A stretch of DNA of 64,000 nt from Streptomyces sp. NBC_00306 (lineage in GTDB: Bacteria > Actinomycetota > Actinomycetes > Streptomycetales > Streptomycetaceae). The notes below the pieces were generated by a model, which did no database searches, was not told where the DNA came from, and worked only from the letters and a program-made list of their open reading frames with translations. Location of the stretch: NCBI RefSeq assembly GCF_036169555.1, contig NZ_CP108032.1:5518001-5582000 (forward strand). The letters run 5' to 3'. Positions 1 to 7,364 of the stretch are shown here, one piece after another. Numbering within the stretch: the first letter of the stretch is position 1; the number at the start of each line of letters is the position of its first letter. The position numbers and the translations under genes were made by a program.

Positions 1-535
1 ATCGGATTCTTCGCGGTGGCCACGTGCTCGAGAGCGACCGCGGCCGCCTTCGACGGGGCTTTCGGCGGTGCTATCGGCGGGGCGGCGGACTCGTCGGCGG
101 AAGCAGTGGACAAGGCGAGGGAAGCGACAAGACAGATGGTGCCGATAATCGCGGAGCTTCGGGTGCGAACGTTCACCGTGACCCTCCTGAAGGCGGCGCA
201 TGGGAGTTCACCCGGCTGCTGGGCAGAGTGGTGCGTGGGGGTAGGGGGGTGCCCGCGCCAGCACGCAACCTGGGTGGGGGGATGGTGTGCCACTGGCCGG
301 TGACGAGACTACTGGGACGGGAGGGTCTTGGCCTAGACCAATGCGGCACCTGTGTGGGGGAGTTGGGCCCGGGGACGGGCGCTCGGCAGGTGGTGGACCC
401 GGCCGTTCGCGGGGCGGCTGTGGCCACAGGCGGCACTTGTCTCCGGAGGGATGACCGCTGGAGCTCGGCCGTCGGGGAGTCGCCACCGGGGGATCGAAGA
501 CCTGCCGCGAGGGGACCAGTGATCGCGGCCGGGCC
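1..535. other. No supportable gene
   Basis: Several frames stay open here because of high G+C, but none gives a protein I recognise or a convincing ribosome binding site. A G-rich run occurs around 230-290. It lies outside the left tRNA-Arg repeat, so it may belong to flanking chromosome or to a neighbouring tandem island. Confidence 0.4.
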
Positions 536-901
536 ATGGTGATCCATACTCCGGGCGTGGACATATCCGACGACGGCCGGAAGCTCGACCCTGAGTGGAT
601 CGAGGCCGGCAACAACCTAAGTGGCAGCCTGCGTGGCTGTCGTGACGCCTCGTCTGTGGCGGAGCGCTTCGTGAGAGCCGGCTGGAGGTCGAGGTCGTCA
701 TCCTGGTACGCGTACGAGCTGGAGACCAGCTGGTGCCAGGTGGAGATCGAACCCATCGACGCGTCGGACCTCTTGCTGAACGGCGTCGTGGACCCGCGTC
801 GCTTCGACGAGCTGGCCGACCTGCTCAACCGCTTTGGGCTGCGGTACGGCTTGGAGCTCTCGGCGGCCGACGGGGGGATGGTCCGCGAGGTCCGGGGGTG
901 A
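536..901 (+). CDS. Hypothetical protein, 121 aa
   Basis: I do not recognise the family. The product is a small acidic soluble protein without signal peptide or membrane segment, starting MVIHTPGVDISDD and rich in Trp/Glu/Asp in the middle (WYAYELETSWCQVEIEP). Its composition is protein-like, unlike the Arg/Pro/Gly shadows around it. No strong Shine-Dalgarno precedes the ATG; a GTG further in (V-D-I-S-D-D) is an alternative start. It ends about 200 bp before the left tRNA-Arg repeat, so it is outside the island proper. The size would suit an immunity or small regulatory protein, but this is only a guess. Confidence 0.55.
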   Translation: MVIHTPGVDISDDGRKLDPEWIEAGNNLSGSLRGCRDASSVAERFVRAGWRSRSSSWYAYELETSWCQVEIEPIDASDLLLNGVVDPRRFDELADLLNRFGLRYGLELSAADGGMVREVRG

Positions 902-1102
902 CCTGGTGGAGGGCAACTGCGCGGGCATTGGGCTGGTTGGGGGGCGGGCGCCGTTTCCGGCTGGTGGCGTGGGGCGATGGGCCGTGGTCCGGGGCGCGAA
1001 GAGGCGACGGCACCTGTCATACGGTCGGTGCGGGTGGCACACGGCTGCACGAGTAGGAGGACCTGGGCCTTGCGCTTCCGTTGGGCACTTCACGGGAAGT
1101 GA

Positions 1103-1142
1103 CCCGGCAGGATTCGAACCTGCCCACGCGGCTCCGGAGGCC
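1103..1142 (-). repeat. Left attachment-site copy (tRNA-Arg 3' half)
   Basis: 38 of 40 bases match 9193-9232, which is the anticodon loop to acceptor-stem part of the tRNA-Arg(CCG) gene at the other end. Both copies have the same orientation. This is the layout left when an integrative element inserts at the 3' end of a tRNA. The flank (to about 1175) can still form a poor tRNA-like fold: TGACCAG pairs with CGGGTCA at 6 of 7 positions, and the anticodon stem has one mismatch. It may therefore be a decayed tRNA copy rather than a bare att core. Confidence 0.75.
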
Positions 1143-2361
1143 CCTTGAGCCTCACGCATCCCTGCTGGTCAGAGCCACGTAACAGTGCCACTGGGAGCGC
1201 TCGGTCCACGCAAAGGCCGCGAAACTGGATTGCGGCCTCACGCCTCAGACGGCAGCTTCAGCATGCTCGGCTGTACTGCAGGGGCACTGGCGTCAGCGTT
1301 CACGGTGCCTTCCGCAGTTGTTGTCGATGGATTGCTTCCGGTGGTCACGCAGGTGTCGCCTTCCTCACGGCCGGGGCGGTGGTGAGCTTACCTAGAGCGA
1401 CGCATGTCCTTCTTCGCGTGGGAATCCCTCTCTCTCGACTCATTAACGTGACGCACCTTTCTGAGGATCAGCTGACGAGCTGCCGGAGCCTCTGGAAGAG
1501 CAGTCGAAACAGAACGTCGCAACCGACGTGACTGCGTCCTCCATCGGCCAGGGCGAGGCAGGTCTCCCTTCTGATCCGCAGCGACCTGTGCCAACTCGGC
1601 TCGGAGCCCGGCGTGGTGATGCTGGCCTGCGTCTGCTCGAGGGACAGGGGTGTGATTCGTCTCGAATGGGGAGAAGCGGAACTTCGGTCCGACCGCTACA
1701 CGATCTGGTACCACCATCATGCGCCGCCCCTCCAGGAGAGCGCCGGTCAGCCCGAGTTGCTAGCTGTTGGTGTCCTTAGGTGCCCTGAGTCGGCCGTATC
1801 AGACAGAGCCGCTGTGCACCGAAGTTCGATCGGTGATCACGGCGGGGACGTAGCTTTTCCCGTGCCCGATAGCGAGTTAGTGGTGTGAGGCTTGACATGG
1901 CAGATCCGGCGTGGACCTTGAAGGAACCCATTATGCCGAGGCCTACTGATTGGTAACTACTCATTGGTAAGTGCTGATTGGCCTGGTCGGAAACTCAACT
2001 TCCCCTAGCCCGGCGGGCTGCCGAAGGCGACAGTTCTTCAGTTCGCTACCTACACTGGTGTTCACCAAGCCGGCCGGGAGCTTGGGGGGCTTCTGGAGGT
2101 GCGGTTGAGTCCCAGTAAACGGCACACAGATCCTAAAGTGCGCGCGGTCATTGATCGCTTGACGGGTACCGGGCTGTGGAGGATGCAGGAGGCCAGAGGA
2201 GGGCGCGCACATCCGTTCGGTACCCTCATGTGCACTCAGGGTAACTGTCGGATATCGGTCCGAAGCACGCCGAAGGGTGACAGTCAGTACAAGATTCTTT
2301 GGCGCAAGGCTTGCCTTTGCGCGCACGGGTGTGCTCCCACTGGCCCAATGCCGTAGCGGGG
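1143..2361. other. Long stretch without a supportable gene
   Basis: About 1.2 kb inside the island with lower G+C than the core and no frame that reads as a normal Streptomyces protein. Short open frames at 1388-1720 (minus) and 1613-1888 (plus) match nothing I know. It carries three tandem 14-bp repeats at 1943-1984 and a near-palindrome GCGCAAGG/CCTTTGCGC at about 2302-2322. It is probably decayed element backbone, the expected place for the lost integrase or replication genes. Confidence 0.5.
1943..1984 (+). repeat. Three tandem 14-bp iteron-like repeats
   Basis: Units ctactgattggtaa, ctactcattggtaa and gtgctgattggcct lie head to tail without gaps; the first two differ at one base and the third is more divergent. 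The AT-rich ATTGG core repeats every 14 bp. Such arrays are typical of replication-initiator or recombinase arm-binding sites, and this one lies near the left island end. No cognate protein gene remains nearby except the HTH protein at 2427. Confidence 0.55.
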
Positions 2362-2381
2362 GTGTACGCAACTGCGTACAC
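2362..2381. promoter_or_regulatory. Perfect palindromic operator-like site
   Basis: GTGTACGC-AACT-GCGTACAC: two perfect 8-base arms around 4 bases, 46 bases before the ATG of the HTH gene. A TAGAGT hexamer that could be a -10 box starts 6 bases after it, so the palindrome would overlap the promoter. Autoregulation by the HTH protein encoded just downstream is the simplest reading (inference). Confidence 0.6.
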
Positions 2382-2426
2382 TCCTGTAGAGTCATGCTTC
2401 GTACGGCGACCTAGGAGGCTGCGGTC

Positions 2427-3062
2427 ATGGGGGTGCCAGTGCGCTACATGTTCACGCTCGAGATCGAAAACTTCGACATCCACGATGAAGTCGCGGTGGA
2501 GCGCTTCTATGAGGACGTGGCCGAGGCCTATCTTTCTGCCCGGGACGACTTGGTGGACGTGACCTATGTGGTCGAAGCCGACGAGGGTGACCCGTGTGAC
2601 GCGGTACTCGACGCTGCGAATCACCTGGGCCGGTTGTTGCCTGAAGCGAGTGTCACTCGAGTTACGCTCGATTTGGTCAGCGTGACGGACATTGCTACGA
2701 GGGTCGGTAAGTCTCGGTCCACGGTGCGCTCTTGGGTGACGGGAAGTAGAGGTCCAGGAGACTTCCCAAGGCAAGTAGCAACTCTCGGGGGCGGGGTTCA
2801 GGTTTGGCATTGGCCGGAGGTCAATGAATGGCTACGACTGAATCACCCTGAGGTTGCCGACGATGAGCGGGGTATTCCTTTGTGGCAGATTGAACGCATT
2901 AACTATGCGCTTTCTTCGCGGAAGGTGGAGACGGGTCGGTCCGTTAAGCCGGCGGCCGAGATTGCGCGATGGAAAACTGCCCGCAAGGCGTCTATCAGCG
3001 TGCACCGGACGTCTGAACTTACCATGCCCGATCACCCTTACACGTCGCGGTCTTTGCGATGA
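2427..3062 (+). CDS. HTH DNA-binding protein
   Basis: A 211-aa protein. Residues about 85-105 (SVTDIATRVGKSRSTVRSW) form a helix-turn-helix of the AlpA/MerR-like type used by element-borne regulators and excisionases, followed by a wing-like stretch with WHWPEVNEWLR at 127-137. Residues 1-80 are an acidic N-terminal domain that I do not recognise; residues 145-211 are basic. A near-perfect Shine-Dalgarno (TAGGAGG, 8 bases before the ATG) fixes the start. The stop overlaps the start of the SecB-like gene (ATGA), so the two are translationally coupled. With the palindrome upstream it looks like an autoregulator and could be the antitoxin-type partner of the chaperone. I see no toxin gene. Family assignment is by eye. 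Confidence 0.8.
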   Translation: MGVPVRYMFTLEIENFDIHDEVAVERFYEDVAEAYLSARDDLVDVTYVVEADEGDPCDAVLDAANHLGRLLPEASVTRVTLDLVSVTDIATRVGKSRSTVRSWVTGSRGPGDFPRQVATLGGGVQVWHWPEVNEWLRLNHPEVADDERGIPLWQIERINYALSSRKVETGRSVKPAAEIARWKTARKASISVHRTSELTMPDHPYTSRSLR

Positions 3063-3499
3063 AAGATATTTCAAGGGTGCAGAGGTATGAGGAATTCTCG
3101 AAGCGGGTCAAGTTGGAGCAGGTTCTTACGGAATCCTGCAGTGCGCGGAGGCTGTCTGCAGAAACGTCTAGCGAGGCGGAAATGCGCCTGGAGGTGGGCA
3201 TAGCGCCCACCCCAGGCGCCATTTTCTATCGTCTAGAAGTGAAGGCGCGTCTGAAGTCAGATAGCGGAGATTACGTTGGCGAGGTCGAGGTCGCCGTTGT
3301 GACTAGGTACGACGTAGGCGAAGGTGGCATCCCGGCAGAGGACATCCTTCAAGAGTTTGCTGACCGCGAAGCAGTCACCGTGGCCTTCCCGTACGCGCGC
3401 GAAGGGGTTCAGTCCTTGGCCGCAAGAATCGGTTTTGCTGGAGTCTTGATCCCTTTCCTTGGGCCCGCTGCCAACTTGGAAGAGATTGCTCCCAAGTAA
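3059..3499 (+). CDS. SecB-like chaperone
   Basis: A 146-aa protein, close to the size of SecB. Residues 110-132 (FPYAREGVQSLAARIGFAG..) match the conserved C-terminal signature of proteobacterial SecB (FPYAR, then a helix, then a Gly-Phe/aromatic turn and hydrophobic L-x-P end). Before it lie two beta-rich stretches, 42-66 and 74-84, as in the SecB fold. SecB is an export chaperone in Proteobacteria; actinobacteria normally lack it, and their SecB-like proteins are known as third components of toxin-antitoxin-chaperone loci (Mycobacterium tuberculosis Rv1957). Here it overlaps by 4 bases an HTH gene inside a mobile island, which suits such a solitary chaperone. Its client, either the HTH protein or a lost toxin, is not known. 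Confidence 0.8.
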   Translation: MKDISRVQRYEEFSKRVKLEQVLTESCSARRLSAETSSEAEMRLEVGIAPTPGAIFYRLEVKARLKSDSGDYVGEVEVAVVTRYDVGEGGIPAEDILQEFADREAVTVAFPYAREGVQSLAARIGFAGVLIPFLGPAANLEEIAPK

Positions 3500-3592
3500 T
3501 TTTGGCCGTAGGTGAAGCCTTGAGTGCATGGCTGGGAGTGAACGTGCCAGGCCGGTGGATCTCAGTGGTCAAGTCAAGCCGGCGTCCATCTT

Positions 3593-3661
3593 CCGTCGTG
3601 GCAGCGATGTCATCGTGGGTTCGAGTCCCACACCCACCGCAGGTGAACGGCCCCTGACCAG
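3593..3661 (+). repeat. tRNA-Ser-like 3' half, copy 1
   Basis: This 69-bp block recurs at 5617-5685 with about five mismatches in the same orientation. It contains a full T-arm (GTGGG-TTCGAGT-CCCAC), an acceptor 3' strand ACCCACC with discriminator G, and part of a long variable arm, which together look like the 3' half of a class II tRNA-Ser. A second shared block (ccgctgt..cccgaccga.cgggcacggga.gggcacg) follows at 3723-3760 and 5741-5779. The pair looks like att sites framing a 2-kb insertion. Confidence 0.7.
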
Positions 3662-3687
3662 GTAAGACACGGCGGCAGGGGCCGTTC
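3645..3687 (+). terminator. Terminator hairpin after tRNA-Ser-like fragment
   Basis: GAACGGCCCCTG (3645-3656) and CAGGGGCCGTTC (3676-3687) are perfect 12-base arms with a 19-base loop. In copy 2 of the repeat only the left arm is intact. It sits directly after the acceptor end, as a tRNA terminator would. Confidence 0.7.
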
Positions 3688-3929
3688 GCATGAGCGTTGT
3701 TTGCTGGCGACCGCGCTGTTCCCCGCTGTCTCCCGACCGAACGGGCACGGGAGGGGCACGACCACCAATTGATCCGTAGCTCTATGTCGCCGGTCGCCGG
3801 TGGTCGTGTCGGCCGTGTCAAGGTCCTACGGAGACAGGACAAGTCGCTGATGGCTGCTGTGGTTGCGGTACTTCGCTGCTGTACTGGATGAGAAGAAGAG
3901 GCTTCGCGCACAGGACTTCAGGGGGGCGC

Positions 3930-4379
3930 ATGCAGTGGTCGACGCTTGTGGCGACAGCCGTGGGCGCGGTGCTTGGTGTACTTGCTACTCTCGTTGCCGA
4001 TCACGTCCGCTGGCGGCGCGACCGTTCGGAGCGGGATCGTGACGCACTGCGCAGCGCCTTTACGGAATACCTCACGACCCTTTCGGCAGCCAAGGATGCA
4101 TTCTCGCGGGTGGATCCTTCCCCTGAAGATGTTGGCAAGGGACACGTCGCGATCGGCGAGCACGGTGTCTATGCAGCACAGCAGCAACTGGAACTGGTGG
4201 CGCAGTGGACGCTCATCGAAAAGGCTGGTCGCGCCACCCTCTCTGTGCTCGACTTTCATGACGCGGTGGTTGCCGGCCACTCCACGAACTCCCGGGAGTA
4301 CGTGGATGCTTGGCGGGCCGCCCGCCAAACTCGGGCAGCGTTGATCGAGGAGATGCGAAAGGCCCTGGAGCGAACTTAA
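3930..4379 (+). CDS. Small membrane-anchored protein, 149 aa
   Basis: The start ATG is chosen because AGGGGGG lies just before it; an upstream ATG at 3888 lacks a site. Residues 4-25 (STLVATAVGAVLGVLATLVA) form one N-terminal membrane segment, followed by the basic stretch DHVRWRRDRSERDRD and then about 110 residues of cytoplasmic alpha-helix. This fold plan (one TM anchor plus helical bundle) is common in uncharacterised Streptomyces proteins. The gene lies between the two tRNA-Ser-like repeats and converges on the nuclease-like gene at 4450. The gene at 5787-6296, next to the other repeat, has the same plan (TM, basic RxQR-type stretch, helices). Function unknown. Confidence 0.65.
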   Translation: MQWSTLVATAVGAVLGVLATLVADHVRWRRDRSERDRDALRSAFTEYLTTLSAAKDAFSRVDPSPEDVGKGHVAIGEHGVYAAQQQLELVAQWTLIEKAGRATLSVLDFHDAVVAGHSTNSREYVDAWRAARQTRAALIEEMRKALERT

Positions 4380-4449
4380 GGCGCGGTCGCCAAACGCTGC
4401 CAAACCTGGTCTCTCAGACCCCGCAGACACGCCTAAAGTCTACTTAGCT

Positions 4450-5514
4450 TCACTCCGGGTGAATCTTGATATCTGTCACATGAGACCAAACTTCTTCAAG
4501 AATCTCATTTTCCCATAGACCCGTTATGCGGGAATGCATGCGAATTGTGGCCACCGTGAGTGCATCTTGAACAAGACATACACCAAAGAGCATATCGACG
4601 TCGTTTCCGATAGGGGGATACTCTTTTCTGTAGTCTTCATGGAAGATAAGGGAAGCGGGCACTCCCCAAGCGGTCTTGAAGTACTTTCTCCAGGCGAAAT
4701 CCGCAATCGCTGTTTCGAATTTGAGTCGCCGCAAGGGCGGGTCTTCGATGGCAAAGGAGCCCACCATGCCGACTGCAGCCATGGCGCCCACGAGAAACTG
4801 GCAGTGCACAAGCATCCAGGGTAGCGGATCCTCGCATAGCTGACCGATCCATTCATTCGTTAGCTGGTCGTATTCCTCCTTTTGGCAAGTGATTCGAGCC
4901 GAGAGGCGGCGATAGGTGAGGGCGGCTTCCTCGCTTGGTAGCGTCGTGTCCTCCGGCACAAAATTCACGGGAGCAAGCTCGCGCGCCTTCCGCTCGACCG
5001 ATCCAAATTCAGGGAGCACCAGGTCAATTCGTGCGAATATGAGGAACTGTTGTGTGAGGTCGTAGCGGCTCCAGACTGTGACATCAAGCCCCGAGTGACG
5101 TTCCTCCAGCTCCCGGGCAATGGCCAGCAATGAAGGGTGCACTCCAGGGTAGTTAACTACAAAGGTCCACTGCTTTGCCTGTTTTGGAATTTCCCAGCAC
5201 TCTTCGAAGCGGGCAAAGTCTGTCCGCATTTTATTGCGAGCCTCTGCAAGCTTAAAGTATGGACTTGGCGAGTATACGGCGAAAAGAAGGCTCCGCGACT
5301 TAAGGAATCCGTCGCACCCCAGGTCGCCTTCGTTCCCGTACGTGGCGGTGGCAGAGTAGTCGTCCCCATGAACCGATCTCATGATTCGATCGAATAGGAG
5401 TTGGAATGAAGTGCCGTGCGTTCGCCGATACTCAACCTCTAGCTTGAGCTTGTAGGCGTTCTTTATCCAATCTGGTCTGTCTTCCAGCCACTCGAAGTCG
5501 CTTCGCTTTGGCAT
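4450..5514 (-). CDS. PD-(D/E)XK nuclease-like protein, possible defence effector
   Basis: A 354-aa soluble protein; ATG chosen for the GGAGA site before it. Residues 36-83 carry the pattern FQLLFDRIM ... GNEGDLGCDGF ... FAVYSP: a helix with F-x-x-L, then G-D-x-x-x-D-G, then a beta strand ending in x-x-Y. This resembles PD-(D/E)XK nuclease-like domains in which the usual Q/E-x-K lysine is replaced by tyrosine, as in several restriction- and defence-associated proteins. Residues 94-124 (KMRTDF, WTFVVN) continue that domain. The C-terminal 200 residues are mainly helical with one hydrophobic patch (MLVHCQFLVGAMAAVGMV). Lower G+C and codon use differ from the core, indicating recent transfer. Gene solitary and minus-strand within the repeat-bounded cassette. 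The assignment is by motif only. Confidence 0.6.
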   Translation of the reverse strand: MPKRSDFEWLEDRPDWIKNAYKLKLEVEYRRTHGTSFQLLFDRIMRSVHGDDYSATATYGNEGDLGCDGFLKSRSLLFAVYSPSPYFKLAEARNKMRTDFARFEECWEIPKQAKQWTFVVNYPGVHPSLLAIARELEERHSGLDVTVWSRYDLTQQFLIFARIDLVLPEFGSVERKARELAPVNFVPEDTTLPSEEAALTYRRLSARITCQKEEYDQLTNEWIGQLCEDPLPWMLVHCQFLVGAMAAVGMVGSFAIEDPPLRRLKFETAIADFAWRKYFKTAWGVPASLIFHEDYRKEYPPIGNDVDMLFGVCLVQDALTVATIRMHSRITGLWENEILEEVWSHVTDIKIHPE

Positions 5515-5616
5515 GGCAGTTCTCCGATGGTCCTGACTAGAAACTCCCTCCATGCTGCCCAATCTCCCGGGAGGACACACGGTCGACGAAGTTTCACGCT
5601 TCGGCGATCTTGAAAA

Positions 5617-5685
5617 CCGTCGTGGCAGCGATGTCACCGTGGGTTCAAATCACACACCCACCGCACGTGAACGGCCCCTGACCAG
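5617..5685 (+). repeat. tRNA-Ser-like 3' half, copy 2
   Basis: Direct repeat of 3593-3661. This copy keeps more of the tRNA: CTTGAAAACC just before it reads as an anticodon loop with UGA, so the parent was probably tRNA-Ser(UGA). The T-loop is damaged (TTCAAATCA), so it cannot be a working tRNA. The terminator that follows has only one good arm left. Confidence 0.65.
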
Positions 5686-5786
5686 TGGAAACGGTTGGGG
5701 GCCGTCTTCGTGTGGGTTGCCTGCGTGTGCCTGTGGTTTCCCGCTGTTTCCCGACCGATCGGGCACGGGAAGGGCACGGGCACTGT

Positions 5787-6296
5787 CTACTCGAGCTCCC
5801 GCGTGGGCTGTGCGTCGAGCTTCGGCACGTAACGATCACTGGGTGCGATCAGCTCAGAACGCACCGCCTCTTCGAAGGCATCTGCCGCCACAATGGCCCT
5901 TTTCAGCGCATCCTGAGCGCTCGTGGCCTCTCCGTGCAGGATAGGTCCCTGGGCTGCGAGCAGTTTCTTTCTCATGTCCACGGCCGCCAGGCGGACCGGC
6001 TCTGAGGCTATGAGGTCGGTCTCCACGCCGAGCTTGTAGGCAGCCGCGCGGGTGTCATGCAAAGTCCCGTCGGCCTCATCTTGCATGATCGAAATCAGTG
6101 CATCGTGCCACCCGAATACGGCCAGTAGCAGATCTCGGTACAGGTGGCGCTTGTCGTCCAACCACCGCACACGTTCGTCGTATGCGCGTTGTTCCCGCTG
6201 CATACGCACCTGGCCTCGCTGAGCCAACCAAGCGCCCGAGAAGCCTGAAATGGCACCTATCATGGTGCCGAGAAGCCCTGCCAATGCAGCGTCCAA
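5787..6296 (-). CDS. Small membrane-anchored protein, 169 aa
   Basis: N-terminal membrane segment (about residues 5-25, LAGLLGTMIGAISGFSGAWLA), then RGQVRMQREQRAYDERVRW and a long helical, coiled-coil-prone cytoplasmic part. The start is uncertain: a TTG at 6296 has TAGGAG five bases upstream, while a TTG at 6320 would add eight residues without a site. It ends next to the second tRNA-Ser-like repeat, mirroring the position of the 3930 gene beside the first. I do not recognise a named family. The shared plan suggests that both belong to one group of element-borne membrane proteins. Confidence 0.6.
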   Translation of the reverse strand: MDAALAGLLGTMIGAISGFSGAWLAQRGQVRMQREQRAYDERVRWLDDKRHLYRDLLLAVFGWHDALISIMQDEADGTLHDTRAAAYKLGVETDLIASEPVRLAAVDMRKKLLAAQGPILHGEATSAQDALKRAIVAADAFEEAVRSELIAPSDRYVPKLDAQPTRELE

Positions 6297-6390
6297 AGCA
6301 TCTCCTACCCGGACTAACAACTAGGGTCCCGGCAATACAACCAGATTGCCGCGCTCTTCAACACGAGGTCGGTGGAGGGGCTTTGGGCGG

Positions 6391-6511
6391 GAGCTGCCAT
6401 GGGGCGAGAGATCGGGGCCCGTAAGCTTGCCGCGACTCGGGCAGTCTCCTGACCTGCCCGCAATAGCCCGATGTGGGCCCCGATCTTCGAGGCTCGCCCC
6501 ATGGTGGCTGC
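6391..6511. repeat. Long nested inverted repeat
   Basis: Left arm 6391-6420 and right arm 6475-6511 pair through ATGGGGCGAG and AGATCGGGGCCC, separated by a 5-base insertion in the right arm, plus a few outer pairs (GAGCTGCC against GCAGCCACC). The 54-base loop holds its own perfect hairpin, CGGGCAG (6438-6444) with CTGCCCG (6454-6460). Together they could form a large two-level stem-loop. It lies in a 400-bp gene-free gap beside the YdcF gene. Possible roles are single-strand origin, conjugal locus or recombination site; nothing in the sequence decides between them. Confidence 0.7.
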
Positions 6512-6629
6512 CTAAAGCCGTGGAACCGACCGGCCCCAGCCCCGTGCCGGCCTTTCTCTGACCGTTGGTGTCCGCGCTCGGTGCGCCGCCGTCCGGCTGG
6601 AGGCAGCCGGGCGAAGACAGAGGCAAGCC

Positions 6630-6670
6630 CGCAGCCGGGGGCTGCGGCGCGCGCCGCGCTTGCGCGGCGC
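6630..6670 (-). terminator. Two GC-rich hairpins after the YdcF gene
   Basis: CGCAGCC-GGG-GGCTGCG (6630-6646) and GCGCCGCGC-TT-GCGCGGCGC (6651-6670) are both perfect. They lie 26 bases past the stop of the YdcF gene on its strand and probably end that transcript. No T-run is present, as is usual in Streptomyces. Confidence 0.55.
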
Positions 6671-6695
6671 CTTGAACCCGTAGAGAAGGTTTTAC

Positions 6696-7364
6696 TCACT
6701 CGCCCCGAGCAGTGTCGGGAACGAGTCGGCTCGTGAAGCCCTGGGCGCACAACCGCTCGTAGGCTGCAGTGACTTCCTGCGGAACTTCCTGACTGATCAT
6801 GAACCCCTGCTCGGGGTAGATCAGGAGCCGCTGAAGCGATCCGACCAGCATGTCGATGACCAAACGGGCATCGCCGATCGCGTCGGCGTACTCCTCGAGC
6901 GTCATCGGCGCGGAGGTGCTCACGAACTCGACTGCGGGCCAGAGCTTGCGCGCCGTGGCGTAGGCCCGACGCTCTTCGTACGGCTTGCTCACGATCAGCG
7001 CGGACGAGACGTCGACACCGTTCTCCTCCAGTAGTGAGCGTGAGAAGCGGATGTTCTCACCGGTGTTGCGTGCGCGGGGTTCCACCAGAACTGCCGCGGC
7101 AGGGACGCCCAGTTCGAGGGCTCGCTCTCGGTAGTGCACGGCTTCGCCGCGGGGCATACGGTCACGGGTCGTTGGGCTCGTGGCTCCGGTGAACACCATC
7201 AGCGGCATCATTCCGCGTCGGTACAGGTCGACTGTGGCATCGGCGACTCCGAGGTCGTGACTGCCCAGGCCGATGGCGACGGAGCACGGGCGCACTTCGT
7301 GACCCATCAGCTGGTAGTCCCACAGCCGTTGAGTGTCGTCCCATACGTCTTGGGTCGGGGTCAC
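6696..7364 (-). CDS. YdcF family protein
   Basis: A 222-aa protein of the YdcF/SanA (DUF218) group: SVAIGLGSHD near the N-terminus, the central R-A-R-N-T-G-E-N-I motif, and SALIVSKPYEERRAYAT after it. These motifs line the ligand pocket in E. coli YdcF, which binds a nucleotide-like ligand; the reaction is not established. No signal peptide is visible, so it should be cytoplasmic. The GTG start overlaps the TGA of the GntR gene (GTGA), so it was translated by coupling to a gene that is now frameshifted. A GntR-YdcF pair is, to my knowledge, frequent on Streptomyces integrative elements. Confidence 0.8.
   Translation of the reverse strand: MTPTQDVWDDTQRLWDYQLMGHEVRPCSVAIGLGSHDLGVADATVDLYRRGMMPLMVFTGATSPTTRDRMPRGEAVHYRERALELGVPAAAVLVEPRARNTGENIRFSRSLLEENGVDVSSALIVSKPYEERRAYATARKLWPAVEFVSTSAPMTLEEYADAIGDARLVIDMLVGSLQRLLIYPEQGFMISQEVPQEVTAAYERLCAQGFTSRLVPDTARGE

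Noticed and set aside
24..1050. Overlapping open frames on both strands at the left edge
   Set aside because: Arg/Gly/Pro-rich translations without motifs or ribosome binding sites; only 536-901 looks like a protein.
1388..1888. Possible small genes (minus 1388-1720, plus 1613-1888)
   Set aside because: Neither has a recognisable motif or a good start, and they overlap each other in decayed DNA.
3593..5685. Direct repeats as a CRISPR array
   Set aside because: Only two copies 2 kb apart, with tRNA features and genes between them.
5645..5839. Minus-strand frame CPSRARSVGKQRETTG over the second tRNA-Ser-like repeat
   Set aside because: It reads through att and terminator sequence shared by both copies; perhaps the last trace of an integrase 3' end, but too short to call.
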